From Acidobacteriaceae bacterium (GTDB lineage Bacteria > Acidobacteriota > Terriglobia > Terriglobales > Acidobacteriaceae), in contig PLXE01000082.1 of assembly GCA_003151335.1 (NCBI GenBank), positions 1 through 49,705 of the forward strand: a DNA stretch of 49,705 bases. Reading direction: 5' to 3'. The position numbers and the translations under genes are program-made. The number at the start of each line of letters is the position of its first letter. Within the stretch, counting starts at the first letter, position 1. This document shows positions 1 to 8,870 of the stretch, in pieces. Below the pieces are notes generated by a model. It was given only the letters and a program-made list of their open reading frames with translations. It was not told the DNA's origin and did not search any database.

Positions 1-69
1 TGAAGAAAACCATTCGGCATCACTCTAAGGTGTAGTCGGGTACCCTTCCCCAATCCCTCTTAGGCAATT

Positions 70-234
70 GTGGCGACCGATCGCTGGTCCGTGCAGGTGG
101 ACCGAAAAATTCTGGTTCGGCGCACTCAGTTTGATCGTTGGTTGCAGGTGCATCCGCTTCGGCCAGCACTGTCGGTCAACATCGACGCTATGGTGAATGA
201 TCTGGTTAGTGGCCTCACTAAAGGGAGAGCTTAA
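70..234 (+). pseudogene. Excisionase-like protein, C-terminal remnant
   Basis: A frame open from a TAG at 61-63 to a TAA at 232-234 encodes about 54 residues. The core reads RWSVQVDRKILVRRTQFDRW, which resembles the end of small excisionase-type winged-helix proteins where the recognition element is followed by an F-x-x-W-L helix. The usual N-terminal helix-turn-helix is missing; a GTG at 70 is the only possible start. The TAA overlaps the integrase ATG at 234 (TAATG), so the two genes look translationally coupled, which suits an excisionase/integrase pair. It may be a decayed gene or the end of a gene broken by a frameshift. The family call is from pattern only. Confidence 0.35.
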
Positions 235-1519
235 TGGGCGTGAAGCTCAAGAAGTACAAAGGTAAGTGGTATCTATTCATCGACTATAACGGCAAGCGCA
301 AAGCGAAATGCCTCGGCACTGATCGCAAATTGGCGGAGTCGATCAAGCGGCAGGTTGAAGCGAAGCTCGTGCTCGGCGATCTGGGTGTGTTCGGGACCGA
401 AGAGCAGAAGCTCCCAACGTTCCGCACATACGCGGACACTTGGATGAAAGACTACGCTCGGGTCGAGTGCAAAACCTCCACCGCGGATGGATACGAAGGG
501 GTACTCCGGCAGTATCTGCGTCCGAGGTTTGCGAGTCACCGACTGGACGAGATCACTCGTGACCAGATCAAGTCGATGATCAATGAACTGGTGGCGAAGA
601 ATCTCTCACGGAGTACGATTCGCAACGCCCTGTGCGTAATTAGGGGCATGTTCAATCAGGCGATTGAAGGCGGTCTCCTGGACTTTAACCCCGCAGCGCG
701 GCTGGGACGCTTCACCCGCACGGCGAAAAGCGCCCAGAGCAAGGGCGTGTCTTTGACAGCCGAAGAAGTACAGACCTTTCTCGATGCTGCCAGCGAAATT
801 TGCCCCGAGTACTATCCGCTGTTCCTTTGTTGCGGTCCAGGGCTGGTCTGCGGCGTGGAGAACTCGTTTCGGTGCGCTGGGGTGACTTGCAGTTTGGCAA
901 GGACGAGAACGATCCAAATCGTTTCATCTTGGTCCAACACAACTACGTGCGCCGAGAGCACACGAACACGAAGAGCAAGAAAGCTCGGCGTGTAGACATG
1001 TCCAAGGACCTGCGAAAGGCATTCATAGCACTAAGGGACAAGCAGTTGCTCGGAGCATTCCTGAAAGGGATGAACGACATCTCCGATGAGTTGGTCTTCC
1101 CATCACCGGAAGGCGGCATTCTCGATCCCGACAACCTGTATCACCGCTGCTTCCTTCCGGTGTTGGCCAAGGCTGGAATTCGCAAGATCCGTCTCCATGA
1201 CCTGCGCCACACATTTGGGTCGCTTCTGATTCAGGCCGGCGCATCGATTGTGTATGTGAAGGAGCAGATGGGCCACAGCAGCATTCAAGTCACGGTAGAC
1301 ACATATGGTCATCTCATTCCCGGAGCAAACATTTCATTTGTCGACCAACTCGACGTGGTTCGGAAGCAGAGAGAGGCAACAACCCCGCAACAATCCGCAA
1401 CCCAGACGCAACGAGCACCGAAAGACGAAACAGAGATTCCCGCAGAAGTTGTTGATTTGATTGGTGGCGGCGGCAGGACTCGAACCTGCGACCTACGGAT
1501 TATGAGACCGTCGCTCTAA
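234..1519 (+). pseudogene. Tyrosine recombinase (phage-type integrase), frameshifted
   Basis: The first frame (234 to about 835) carries an N-terminal arm-binding segment (KYKGKWYLFIDYNGKRKAK) and a core-binding SAM-like domain. The catalytic domain continues in another frame from about 830 to 1519. Switching frames restores AGLRRGEL, which holds the first catalytic arginine, then HDLRHT and GHSSIQVTVDTYGH with the second arginine, the histidines and the nucleophile tyrosine. A single missing base near 830-845 accounts for the break. All catalytic residues are present in one frame or the other, so the gene may be recently inactivated or the break may be a sequencing error. The last residues (GGGGRTRTCDLRIMRPSL) are translated from the antisense strand of the neighbouring tRNA-Met gene, so the protein end is defined by the attachment site. 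GGGAG precedes the ATG at 234. Confidence 0.8.
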
Positions 1520-1538
1520 CCACCTGAGCTACACCGCC
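1465..1538 (-). tRNA. tRNA-Met (CAU), elongator type
   Basis: On the minus strand a full cloverleaf can be drawn. Acceptor GGCGGTG pairs with CGCCGCC, followed by discriminator A. The D-arm contains TAGCTCAGGTGGTTAGAGC, the anticodon loop is CTCATAA (anticodon CAT), and the T-arm is GCAGG-TTCGAGT-CCTGC. CCA is not encoded. The body resembles elongator Met tRNA rather than initiator tRNA; a lysidine-modified tRNA-Ile with CAT is the alternative. Its 3' end points left into the integrase, so this gene is the likely attachment site of the element that ends here. Confidence 0.92.
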
Positions 1539-1676
1539 AAAGGTCAGACAAGGGCCGCCGCGTGGGGGCCGCAGAGAACGTGAGCAGAGAATCTGCTACC
1601 TGCCTGAGCGCGCTAAAACGTCTACCGCGCTCGATCATAAGAAAGGCCGGACGTGACCGCGTCCAGCCCATTCTTG

Positions 1677-1705
1677 ATTCTAGAAGCGGCCCTAGGGGCT
1701 GTCAA
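1677..1705 (-). promoter_or_regulatory. Sigma70-type promoter for tRNA-Met
   Basis: The minus strand reads TTGACA, 17 bases, then TAGAAT: a perfect -35 and a five-of-six -10. Transcription would start near 1670, giving a leader of about 130 nt before the tRNA 5' end at 1538. It is the best sigma70 match noticed in the window. Confidence 0.6.
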
Positions 1706-1876
1706 ACCGCGATTGACACCAGAATTACAGGCTGGACGAGACGCCGATGATCAGAAGTCCTGGGGTCTGCAAAATCTGTAACCCTGCTGTAATAGAGAAG
1801 TGTAAAAGTTCAGGGATTCGTGCGCGCGCCAGGGAGAACACATGCCATCCCTTACAATGTGCGGGAGATAGGAGCC
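1706..1876. other. Intergenic sequence upstream of the porin gene
   Basis: Together with 1539-1676 this forms a gap of about 340 bases between the tRNA and the porin. Apart from the tRNA promoter only the ribosome-binding region of the porin (GGAGATAGGAG before 1877) is recognisable. No convincing promoter for the porin was found. Confidence 0.4.
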
Positions 1877-3328
1877 ATGCGCGGTCATCTTCCAGTTCGA
1901 CCATTTCGATTTCCGACGGGTACCCGTTGGCTTCCCCAGGGTTTCCGCCGGAGCCTCGTGATGCTCGGACTTGTGTTCGCGGCCTTGTTCGCAACCGGTT
2001 TCGGTCAGGATGGCCCGACCGGCGACGCGCCGCAAGCGCCTGCTTCCGATCCCAAGGCAACTTTCTTCGAGCACTCGCAGACCTCGAAGTGGTGGTTTTC
2101 CGGACAGGCAAACATCGTCTTCCAGGCGCACGGCGACTTTTACGCTCTCTACAGTGGCCCCAACAGTCTCCAGAACAAGGCCGAGCACGCGACCTCGCGG
2201 GTGCTGACGTTCTTCAGCGGCTACGAGTTCAACCCCAACACCATGGCTTACCTGGATGTGGAGGAGACAGGTTGGGGCGGCATCAGCGGCGCATTGGGAT
2301 TGGCTGGCTTCACCAACCTTGATGTAGTGCGTAATCCTTCTATTGGTGGCCAGCCCTACATCGCGCGGCTGATGATGGAGCAGATCATTCCGCTCTCGAA
2401 GGAAAGGATCGAAGTGGAGCGCACCGCGTTGTCACTCCCAACCCAAGTCCCGGTGCGGCGACTGGAAATGCGCTTCGGGAAATTTTCGCTGGCCGACTTC
2501 TTCGACCTGAACGTCGGCGGCACTGACAGCCACTACCAGTTTCTGAACTGGGTCATCGACAACAATGGCGCATGGGACTATGCGGCCGATACCCGCGGCT
2601 ACACCGTCGGCGCCATTCTCGACTACGAAGACCGCAACTGGGGCCTGCGCTTCGCGGAGACCTTGATGCCGAAGGTGGCAAATGGCCCCAACCTGGATGC
2701 CGACGTGGCCCGCGCCCGCTCCGAGAACATCGAATTGGAGTTGCGTCCGAAGCTGCTGAAGAACAAAGACACGACCATCCGCATTCTGAACTACGTCAAT
2801 CACGCCAACATGGGCGATTACCAGCAGGCAGTGCAGCTTTATCTGGATCATGTCACGCCCACGCCCGATGTCACCGCAACTCGCAAGCAGGAGACGGTCA
2901 AGTATGGCTTCGGATTTAGTTTCGAGCAGGAGGTGTCCAGCGACATTTGGGCGTTCGGCCGGTGGGGATGGAACGAAGGACAACACGAGTCGTTTGCTTA
3001 CACAGAAGATAACGAAGGCGCGGAGTTGGGGGCGTATGCCAAGGGAACGCGCTGGCATCGCAGCCTCGACCGCGCTGGTGTCGCGTTCGTGTCGAGCGGC
3101 ATCTCGAAAGCGCATCAGACATATCTGGCCGATGGCGGCCTGGGATTTCTTCTGGGCGATGGCGGACTCACCTACGGCCGCGAAACCATCGAGGAAGCGT
3201 TCTACACCACCCACATCTGGCGCGGCGTCTTCTTCGCCTTTGACTTGCAGCACATCAACAATCCCGGATATAACCGGGTCCGCGGCCCGGTGACGGTGCC
3301 GGGGTTGCGGCTGCATCTGGAATTCTAA
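1877..3328 (+). CDS. OprB-like carbohydrate-selective porin
   Basis: This encodes an outer-membrane beta-barrel of 483 residues from the ATG at 1877. That start has GGAGATAGGAG upstream and is preferred to an in-frame ATG at 1820 because it gives an arginine-rich n-region followed by the hydrophobic stretch SLVMLGLVFAALFATG of a signal peptide. The mature part alternates short amphipathic strands and contains segments typical of acidobacterial OprB proteins (FFSGYEFNPNTMAYLDVEETG, cut here to its start; LEMRFGKFSLADFFDLN). It ends in phenylalanine (LRLHLEF), the usual C-terminal barrel signal. Known OprB family members let sugars diffuse across the outer membrane; the substrate cannot be read from the sequence. 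It stands alone between a tRNA and mfd. Confidence 0.75.
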   Translation: MRGHLPVRPFRFPTGTRWLPQGFRRSLVMLGLVFAALFATGFGQDGPTGDAPQAPASDPKATFFEHSQTSKWWFSGQANIVFQAHGDFYALYSGPNSLQNKAEHATSRVLTFFSGYEFNPNTMAYLDVEETGWGGISGALGLAGFTNLDVVRNPSIGGQPYIARLMMEQIIPLSKERIEVERTALSLPTQVPVRRLEMRFGKFSLADFFDLNVGGTDSHYQFLNWVIDNNGAWDYAADTRGYTVGAILDYEDRNWGLRFAETLMPKVANGPNLDADVARARSENIELELRPKLLKNKDTTIRILNYVNHANMGDYQQAVQLYLDHVTPTPDVTATRKQETVKYGFGFSFEQEVSSDIWAFGRWGWNEGQHESFAYTEDNEGAELGAYAKGTRWHRSLDRAGVAFVSSGISKAHQTYLADGGLGFLLGDGGLTYGRETIEEAFYTTHIWRGVFFAFDLQHINNPGYNRVRGPVTVPGLRLHLEF

Positions 3329-3332
3329 GAGC

Positions 3333-3480
3333 AGTTGTCAGTTGTCAGTTTGCTACACAGGCTTTGTAATCCTGAGCAAGGAGCGAAGCGACAAGTCGAA
3401 GGACCCCTATGCTGCCCGCGCACCTTCCACCAGCAGGTTTTTGCAACTGACAACTGGCAACTGACTACTGGCTACTGACA
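3333..3480. repeat. Intergenic repeats: CAGTTGTCAGTTG inverted motifs flanking a dispersed element
   Basis: CAGTTGTCAGTTGTCAG (from 3333) faces CAACTGACAACTGGCAACTG (from about 3445), so the region can fold into a long stem. Between them, at 3370-3412, lies ATCCTGAGC...GTCGAAGGACCCCTAT, the same element family as at 10271, 16825 and 38651. It sits between the stop of the porin and the start of mfd and may act as a terminator-like or REP-like element. Confidence 0.5.
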
Positions 3481-3498
3481 AGGTAAACTAGTCAGGCA

Positions 3499-6400
3499 AT
3501 GATCCTCCCGTTCGTTCGCGAACTCTTCGCGGACGTGGAAAAGTCTTCCGCCTTTGCGCGTGCTGTAACCCGGGTAAAGGGTGGCGCGGGGCGGACTCGT
3601 GTCTCCGGACTCACTCCGACGGGCAAGGCCCTCTTCTACGCACTATTGCATCGCTCGACTTCGCGTCCCGTCATCGTCATCGTTTCTGACAATCGCGCCG
3701 TAGATGAATTGCTGCCGGTGGCGCGCTCGCTGGGCGATCTGACGGGCGCAGTCGCGCCCGACGCGGTGATCGGCTTGCCCGCCTACGACGTGTTGCCGTT
3801 CGAGAACCTGTCGCCGCATCCTGAGATTCAGGAAGCCCGCGCCACCGCGTTGTGGAAGATTGCCACCGGAGCCGCCAGCGTAGTGATTACGCCGCTGGCC
3901 GCGACAGCGATGCGTTTACGCGGCGCCGAATTTTACGCAGACCTGGCCAAAGTGGTGCGACGAGGCGAGATGATCGATCCCGAGCGCCTGGTCGAGCACC
4001 TGCGCATCGTCGGTTACAACCAGGTGGACGTGGTCGAGATGCCAGGCGAGTTCGCGCATCGCGGCGGCCTGCTCGACGTGTATTCGCCGGAACTGGACCG
4101 GCCGGTCCGCATTGAGCTTTTCGGCGATGAAGTGGAGTCCCTCCGCAAGTTCGATCCTGGCACCCAGCGCTCGGCGACCGTGACCGAAGAAGCCATTCTG
4201 CTTCCTCTGACGGAAACGCCCGTGGAAGAAGAGACGCTGGCCGCGATCAATGCACGGCTCTCCGGCGCCCGGTTCCTGGGGGACGAACAGGTGATTGAGG
4301 AGGCGGTCCGCGCGACCGGCGTTGCCGTTTTTCCGGGCTGGGAACTCTACGCCCCGGCGGCCGGGGCGAAAGAGTACTTCTTCGATGATCTGCTGCCGGG
4401 CGCGACCATCGTTCTCGACGAACCCGACGCTCTGAACATCGCGCACGATGCCTGGTGGACGAAAGTGACTGAGGCCCACGAACGCAGCCTCATCGGCAAT
4501 CTGGTCCGTCCGGAAAATCTGTATCTCACGCCGGAACAATGGCACGAGCGCTTGCAGTACGCAGCCACCATCGCCGTCGAGCAACTGGGAATCGAGAGCG
4601 CCGGCGACGAAGAACATCTCATCCTGCAAACCCAGCCGACAACGCGCTTTCACGGCTCGGTCGCTGCCATGACCGAAGAAGTGGGACGGCTGGCGCGGGA
4701 AGGCAAGCGCGTCGTCTTTGCCGTCTCCAGCACCGGCGAGGTCGAACGCCTGGCCGACGTCTTTAACGAATACAACTTGTCGTTCCGCATTGGCAGCCGC
4801 ACCCCCAAGCCGGGCAGCGAAGTGTATGTGGACGAGTCGTCGTACTTCGCGGAAGACGTAGTGGCCACAACCATCGTGAAGGCGTATGTGCCCGAAGGAG
4901 TCGCGCTGCCTGAGGCGAACCTGGTCCTCTTCGGGGCGCGCGATCTGTTCGACGAGCCGGAAGTTTCGCTGGCCCATCCGCAACGGCAGAAGTCCAAAGT
5001 CTCGGCCTTCCTCTCCGACTTTCGCGATCTGGCCATCGGCGATTATGTGGTGCACGTCGAGCACGGCATCGGGCAGTACCAGGGACTGAAAGAGATCCCC
5101 CAGGAAGACGGCGGCACTGTCGAATTCATGATCCTGGAATACGCCGAGGGTGCGCGCCTGTATGTCCCACTCACCCGGCTGGACCTGGTGCAGAAGTACC
5201 GCTCCTCCGAAGGGGTGAAGCCAGTACTGAATCGGCTGGGCACGCAGCAGTGGCAGAAGACCAAGGCGCGGGTGAAGAAGGCCATGCAAGACATGGCCGA
5301 GGAGCTGCTCAAACTTTACGCGGTGCGCAAGACCGCCGAGGGACATTCCTTTGCCGCCGACAGCGAATGGCAACGCGAGTTCGAAGACACCTTCGAGTTC
5401 AGCGAAACCGAAGATCAGATGAACGCAATCGTTGACGTCAAGCGCGACATGGAGTTGGCCACGCCGATGGACCGCCTGCTCTGCGGCGACGTCGGTTACG
5501 GTAAGACGGAAGTCGGGATGCGCGCGGCCTTCAAAGCGGTCAACGACAATCGCCAGGTCGCGGTGTTGGCGCCCACCACCGTGCTCGCCTTCCAGCACTA
5601 CAACACCTTCCGGCAGCGCTTCGCGGCCTTTCCCATCAAGATCGAGATGCTTAGCCGCTTCCGCACCGCCAAGCAGCAAAAGGAAACCATCGCCAAGATC
5701 GAAGCGGGCCAGGCGGACATCGTCATCGGCACTCATCGGGTGCTGTCGAAGGACGTCAAGTTCAGCGATCTGGGGCTGGTCATCGTGGACGAAGAACAGC
5801 GCTTCGGCGTTCGCCACAAGGAGCGGCTGAAGCAGCTTCGCAAAGAGGTGGACGTGCTTACCATGTCGGCCACGCCCATTCCGCGCACCTTGCACATGTC
5901 GCTGCTGGGGCTGCGCGACATGAGCGTGATCGAGACCCCGCCCAAAGACCGCATGGCGATTCAGACCGTGGTGGCGGCATGGGACGAGAAGTTGCTGCGC
6001 TCGGCGATCGAGAAGGAGTTGGAGCGCGGCGGACAAGTTTACTTTGTGCACAATCGCGTGGAAAGCATCTACGAGATCGCCGACAAGCTGCGCGAGATGG
6101 CGCCGCAGGCGCGCATCCTGATTGGCCACGGCCAGATGCCGGAGAGTGAACTGGAGCGCATCATGCTCGCCTTCATGCGGCACGAAGCCGACATTTTGGT
6201 TGCCACCACCATCATCGAGAATGGCCTCGACATTCCGCTGTGCAACACCATCATCATCAACCGCGCCGATCGGCACGGGTTGTCGGAGCTGTACCAGTTG
6301 CGCGGACGGGTTGGCCGCTCGGACCGCCGGGCTTACGCTTATCTGCTCATTCCGCCCGACCGCGAGTTGAGCGACTTGGCAAGAAGGCGGCTGGCGGCGC

Positions 6401-7038
6401 TCAAGGAGTTTAGCGATCTGGGCGCAGGATTCAAGATTGCGGCGCTCGATCTGGAATTGCGGGGCGCGGGAAATCTGCTGGGCGGCCAACAGAGCGGCCA
6501 CATCGAGGCCGTCGGTTTCGAGCTTTACACCACCATGCTGGAGCGCACCGTGCGCGAACTGAAGGGCGAGGTGCAGCCGGAGACGGCCGAAACCCAGTTG
6601 AACCTGGGGCTGAACATCCGCATCCCTTCCGATTACATCCCAGAAGAGAACCAGCGGCTGCGCATGTACAAGCGCGTCGCCGGCGTAGAGACAGAGGCGC
6701 AACTGGAGGATGTCGCGGCGGAGTTGGGCGATCGTTACGGCGCACCGCCTCGGCCGGTTCGAAGCCTGCTGGAGTATGCAACGTTGAAATTGCTGTCGCA
6801 GCGTATCGGGGTGGCGCAGATTGAGCGCCGCCGCGAGGCCGTGAGCATCCGGTTTACCGAGAGCGCCTCGGTCGATCCGGAACGCTTGGCGCGATTCGTT
6901 GCCGGAGAAACTGGAAGCCAGTTCACGCCGGCGGGGGTGCTGAAGTTCAACCTGAAAGAGAAGCAGCCGGAACAGGTGCTGGCGCGGCTGAAGTCGTTGC
7001 TCGAACTGTTGGCGGGAGAGCAGCAGGCAGTCGCGTGA
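3499..7038 (+). CDS. mfd: Transcription-repair coupling factor Mfd
   Basis: Mfd removes RNA polymerase stalled at DNA damage and recruits UvrA for nucleotide excision repair. At 1179 residues the length is normal. The order is: a UvrB-like N-terminal module (about 1-350, with [19 protein letters not shown]), a CarD-like RNA polymerase-interaction domain (about 505-580, with [14 protein letters not shown]), and a RecG-like translocase with Walker A GDVGYGKT at 663-670, DEEQ at 764-767 and [13 protein letters not shown]-type segment ([14 protein letters not shown] near 985) and a C-terminal autoinhibitory domain follow. No defects are seen. The gene is preceded by intergenic repeats and followed by a convergent antitoxin-like gene, so it is probably monocistronic. 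Confidence 0.97.
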   Translation: MILPFVRELFADVEKSSAFARAVTRVKGGAGRTRVSGLTPTGKALFYALLHRSTSRPVIVIVSDNRAVDELLPVARSLGDLTGAVAPDAVIGLPAYDVLPFENLSPHPEIQEARATALWKIATGAASVVITPLAATAMRLRGAEFYADLAKVVRRGEMIDPERLVEHLRIVGYNQVDVVEMPGEFAHRGGLLDVYSPELDRPVRIELFGDEVESLRKFDPGTQRSATVTEEAILLPLTETPVEEETLAAINARLSGARFLGDEQVIEEAVRATGVAVFPGWELYAPAAGAKEYFFDDLLPGATIVLDEPDALNIAHDAWWTKVTEAHERSLIGNLVRPENLYLTPEQWHERLQYAATIAVEQLGIESAGDEEHLILQTQPTTRFHGSVAAMTEEVGRLAREGKRVVFAVSSTGEVERLADVFNEYNLSFRIGSRTPKPGSEVYVDESSYFAEDVVATTIVKAYVPEGVALPEANLVLFGARDLFDEPEVSLAHPQRQKSKVSAFLSDFRDLAIGDYVVHVEHGIGQYQGLKEIPQEDGGTVEFMILEYAEGARLYVPLTRLDLVQKYRSSEGVKPVLNRLGTQQWQKTKARVKKAMQDMAEELLKLYAVRKTAEGHSFAADSEWQREFEDTFEFSETEDQMNAIVDVKRDMELATPMDRLLCGDVGYGKTEVGMRAAFKAVNDNRQVAVLAPTTVLAFQHYNTFRQRFAAFPIKIEMLSRFRTAKQQKETIAKIEAGQADIVIGTHRVLSKDVKFSDLGLVIVDEEQRFGVRHKERLKQLRKEVDVLTMSATPIPRTLHMSLLGLRDMSVIETPPKDRMAIQTVVAAWDEKLLRSAIEKELERGGQVYFVHNRVESIYEIADKLREMAPQARILIGHGQMPESELERIMLAFMRHEADILVATTIIENGLDIPLCNTIIINRADRHGLSELYQLRGRVGRSDRRAYAYLLIPPDRELSDLARRRLAALKEFSDLGAGFKIAALDLELRGAGNLLGGQQSGHIEAVGFELYTTMLERTVRELKGEVQPETAETQLNLGLNIRIPSDYIPEENQRLRMYKRVAGVETEAQLEDVAAELGDRYGAPPRPVRSLLEYATLKLLSQRIGVAQIERRREAVSIRFTESASVDPERLARFVAGETGSQFTPAGVLKFNLKEKQPEQVLARLKSLLELLAGEQQAVA

Positions 7039-7061
7039 GAGTTACGGTTGGTCCCGCAATG

Positions 7062-7379
7062 TCACGCGACTGCCTCGAGTCCATTCTTGGCAACCAGAGA
7101 TAGGAGTTTCAGGGAAGCTCCTTGCGGACGCTTTTCACCGCGTTCCCACTGGCTTACCAAGCCGGTAGTGACGTTGAGATAGCGCGCGAAAACCGCCTGG
7201 CTGGCGCCCTCTCGCAGACGGAGGGCCCGGATTTCGTTAGGCTTCAGCAGCCGTACCGGTGTGAGGCACATGGCATCGAATTCGCGCATCGTGCGCTTGT
7301 CCATTGCTCCGGCAGCATGGAGTCCTTCGGCGGTCTCATGGATCGACCCCATCAATGGACTAGGGTATTGTTTTCTCAT
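7062..7379 (-). CDS. Orphan HigA/NadS-type antitoxin-like XRE regulator
   Basis: A 105-residue protein whose C-terminal half is a helix-turn-helix (IRALRLREGASQAVFARYLN, then VTTGLVSQWERGEKRPQG). The N-terminal half (GSIHETAEGLHAAGAMDKRT) resembles NadS/HigA-type antitoxins that accompany RelE/HigB toxins. Such antitoxins bind DNA and repress their own operon. No toxin gene lies next to it: upstream on the minus strand is the galU start, downstream is the end of mfd. It is therefore an orphan, either a retained antitoxin or a regulator in its own right. The start at 7379 is the first ATG; no strong ribosome-binding site is visible. Confidence 0.65.
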   Translation of the reverse strand: MRKQYPSPLMGSIHETAEGLHAAGAMDKRTMREFDAMCLTPVRLLKPNEIRALRLREGASQAVFARYLNVTTGLVSQWERGEKRPQGASLKLLSLVAKNGLEAVA

Positions 7380-7448
7380 CGCATCTCAGACAGTGCTCGG
7401 GGGCTAATATAACACTGAGTGCGGCAGTTGATTCGGCATGGGAGCTTC

Positions 7449-8330
7449 ATGAAAAAGCGAGTTTGCAAAGCGGTTTTTCCGGCGGCGGGACTGGGCACAC
7501 GATTTCTGCCCGCCACCAAGGCCCAGCCTAAGGAGATGATGCCGCTGGTGGACAAGCCCATCATCCAGTACGGCGTGGAGGAGGCACTGGCTTCCGGCTG
7601 CGACCAGATCATCATCGTGACCGGACGCGGCAAGAGCGCGATCGAAGACCACTTCGACGTCAGTTACGAGCTGGAGAAGATGCTGGAGGAGCGCGGCAAG
7701 ACCGATCTGCTGGCCATTGTGCGTCAGATTTCGGAGATGATCCACATCGCCTACGTCCGCCAGAAAGAAGCCATGGGCCTGGGCCATGCGGTCTTGATGG
7801 CGCGCGAGTTGGTCGGCGATGAACCGTTCGCCGTGATCCTGGCCGACGACATCATCGACGCTAAAGTTCCGTGCCTGAAGCAGATGATCGAAATCTACAA
7901 CGAGACAGGATGCTCCGTTCTGGCGACGCAGGTCATCGAGGGCAAAGCCATCTCTTCGTACGGCGTGCTCGATGTTAAACCGGTTGAGGGCAAATGGAAG
8001 GGCCGGCTCTTCGAAGTGCAAAACCTGGTGGAGAAGCCGAAGGTGGAAGATGCCCCTTCGAACCTGGCGATCGTCGGACGGTACATTCTGACGCCCGCAG
8101 TATTTGAAATGCTGGAAGCAACGTCGCACGGAGCAGGCGGTGAGATGCAACTCACCGACGGCCTGAAACAGTTGCTCAAGCACGAAAAGATTTACGGGTA
8201 CACCTTTGAAGGCAAGCGACACGATACCGGCGACAAGCTGGGCTTCCTGAAAGCGACCGTGGAGTTTGCGCTCAAGCGCGACGACCTCGGCGCCGATTTC
8301 CGGGAGTACCTGAAAACGCTGAAGCTGTAA
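7449..8330 (+). CDS. galU: UTP-glucose-1-phosphate uridylyltransferase
   Basis: GalU makes UDP-glucose from UTP and glucose-1-phosphate for cell-envelope polysaccharide synthesis in the cytoplasm. From the ATG at 7449, preceded by GGGAGC, the protein is 293 residues, the usual length; an in-frame ATG at 7419 would add ten unconserved residues. The nucleotide-binding signature FPAAGLGTRFLP starts at residue 10, followed by KEMMPLVDKPIIQY. EAMGLGHAV, LADDI and VEKP motifs are present downstream. The gene is divergent from the orphan antitoxin and convergent with purE. Confidence 0.95.
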   Translation: MKKRVCKAVFPAAGLGTRFLPATKAQPKEMMPLVDKPIIQYGVEEALASGCDQIIIVTGRGKSAIEDHFDVSYELEKMLEERGKTDLLAIVRQISEMIHIAYVRQKEAMGLGHAVLMARELVGDEPFAVILADDIIDAKVPCLKQMIEIYNETGCSVLATQVIEGKAISSYGVLDVKPVEGKWKGRLFEVQNLVEKPKVEDAPSNLAIVGRYILTPAVFEMLEATSHGAGGEMQLTDGLKQLLKHEKIYGYTFEGKRHDTGDKLGFLKATVEFALKRDDLGADFREYLKTLKL

Positions 8331-8357
8331 GCGGAGACAGTCCCTCGACCTCGTTCA

Positions 8358-8864
8358 TTACTTTTGGCTGTTCTTCAGTTTGCGTGATTTCGCTTCCACG
8401 CCCTTCGCCAGCTTTTCTTTATAAGCCTCAAGCTTCTTCGCCACGGCTTGGTTGTACAGTCCAATCATCTGCGCGGCGAGAATGCCGGCATTGGTCGCGC
8501 CCGGTTTGCCAATGGCGACGGTCGCGACGGGAATTCCCGCCGGCATCTGCACCATCGCCAGAAGGGAATCCAGGCCCAGCAGCGCGGTCGAAGGGATGGG
8601 CACCGCAATCACCGGCAGCGTGGTTTCGGCGGCGATGACGCCCGCCAGATGCGCAGCGCCGCCCGCGCCGGCAATGACCACCTTCACGCCGCGAGCCTTC
8701 AGCCCGCGCGAATACTCGCTGGTGCGCGCCGGCGAACGGTGCGCCGAGGTGATGTCGATTTCATAAGAAATGCCAAACTCGGCGAGCGCCTTCGCCGCCT
8801 CGTTCATGATCTCGAGGTCGGAGTCGCTGCCCATCACGATGGAGACGAGAGGATGCTTGGCCAT
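8358..8864 (-). CDS. purE: N5-carboxyaminoimidazole ribonucleotide mutase PurE
   Basis: PurE shifts the carboxyl group of N5-CAIR to give CAIR in de novo purine synthesis. The 168-residue protein has the class I signature: VMGSDSDLEIM near the N-terminus, then SAHRSPART and GAGGAAHLAGVIAAET, with active-site Ser, Asp and His in place. A lysine-rich tail (AKKLEAYKEKLAKG) closes it. It starts six bases after the purD stop, so the two form one operon. No PurK gene is seen nearby, so it must be encoded elsewhere. Confidence 0.95.
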   Translation of the reverse strand: MAKHPLVSIVMGSDSDLEIMNEAAKALAEFGISYEIDITSAHRSPARTSEYSRGLKARGVKVVIAGAGGAAHLAGVIAAETTLPVIAVPIPSTALLGLDSLLAMVQMPAGIPVATVAIGKPGATNAGILAAQMIGLYNQAVAKKLEAYKEKLAKGVEAKSRKLKNSQK

Positions 8865-8870
8865 GGGTGA

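Noticed and set aside
3916-6702. A 928-codon open frame on the minus strand opposite mfd
   Set aside because: It is fully antisense to a clear, complete mfd, has a low-complexity His/Gln/Leu-rich composition without domains, and results from high-GC codon bias.
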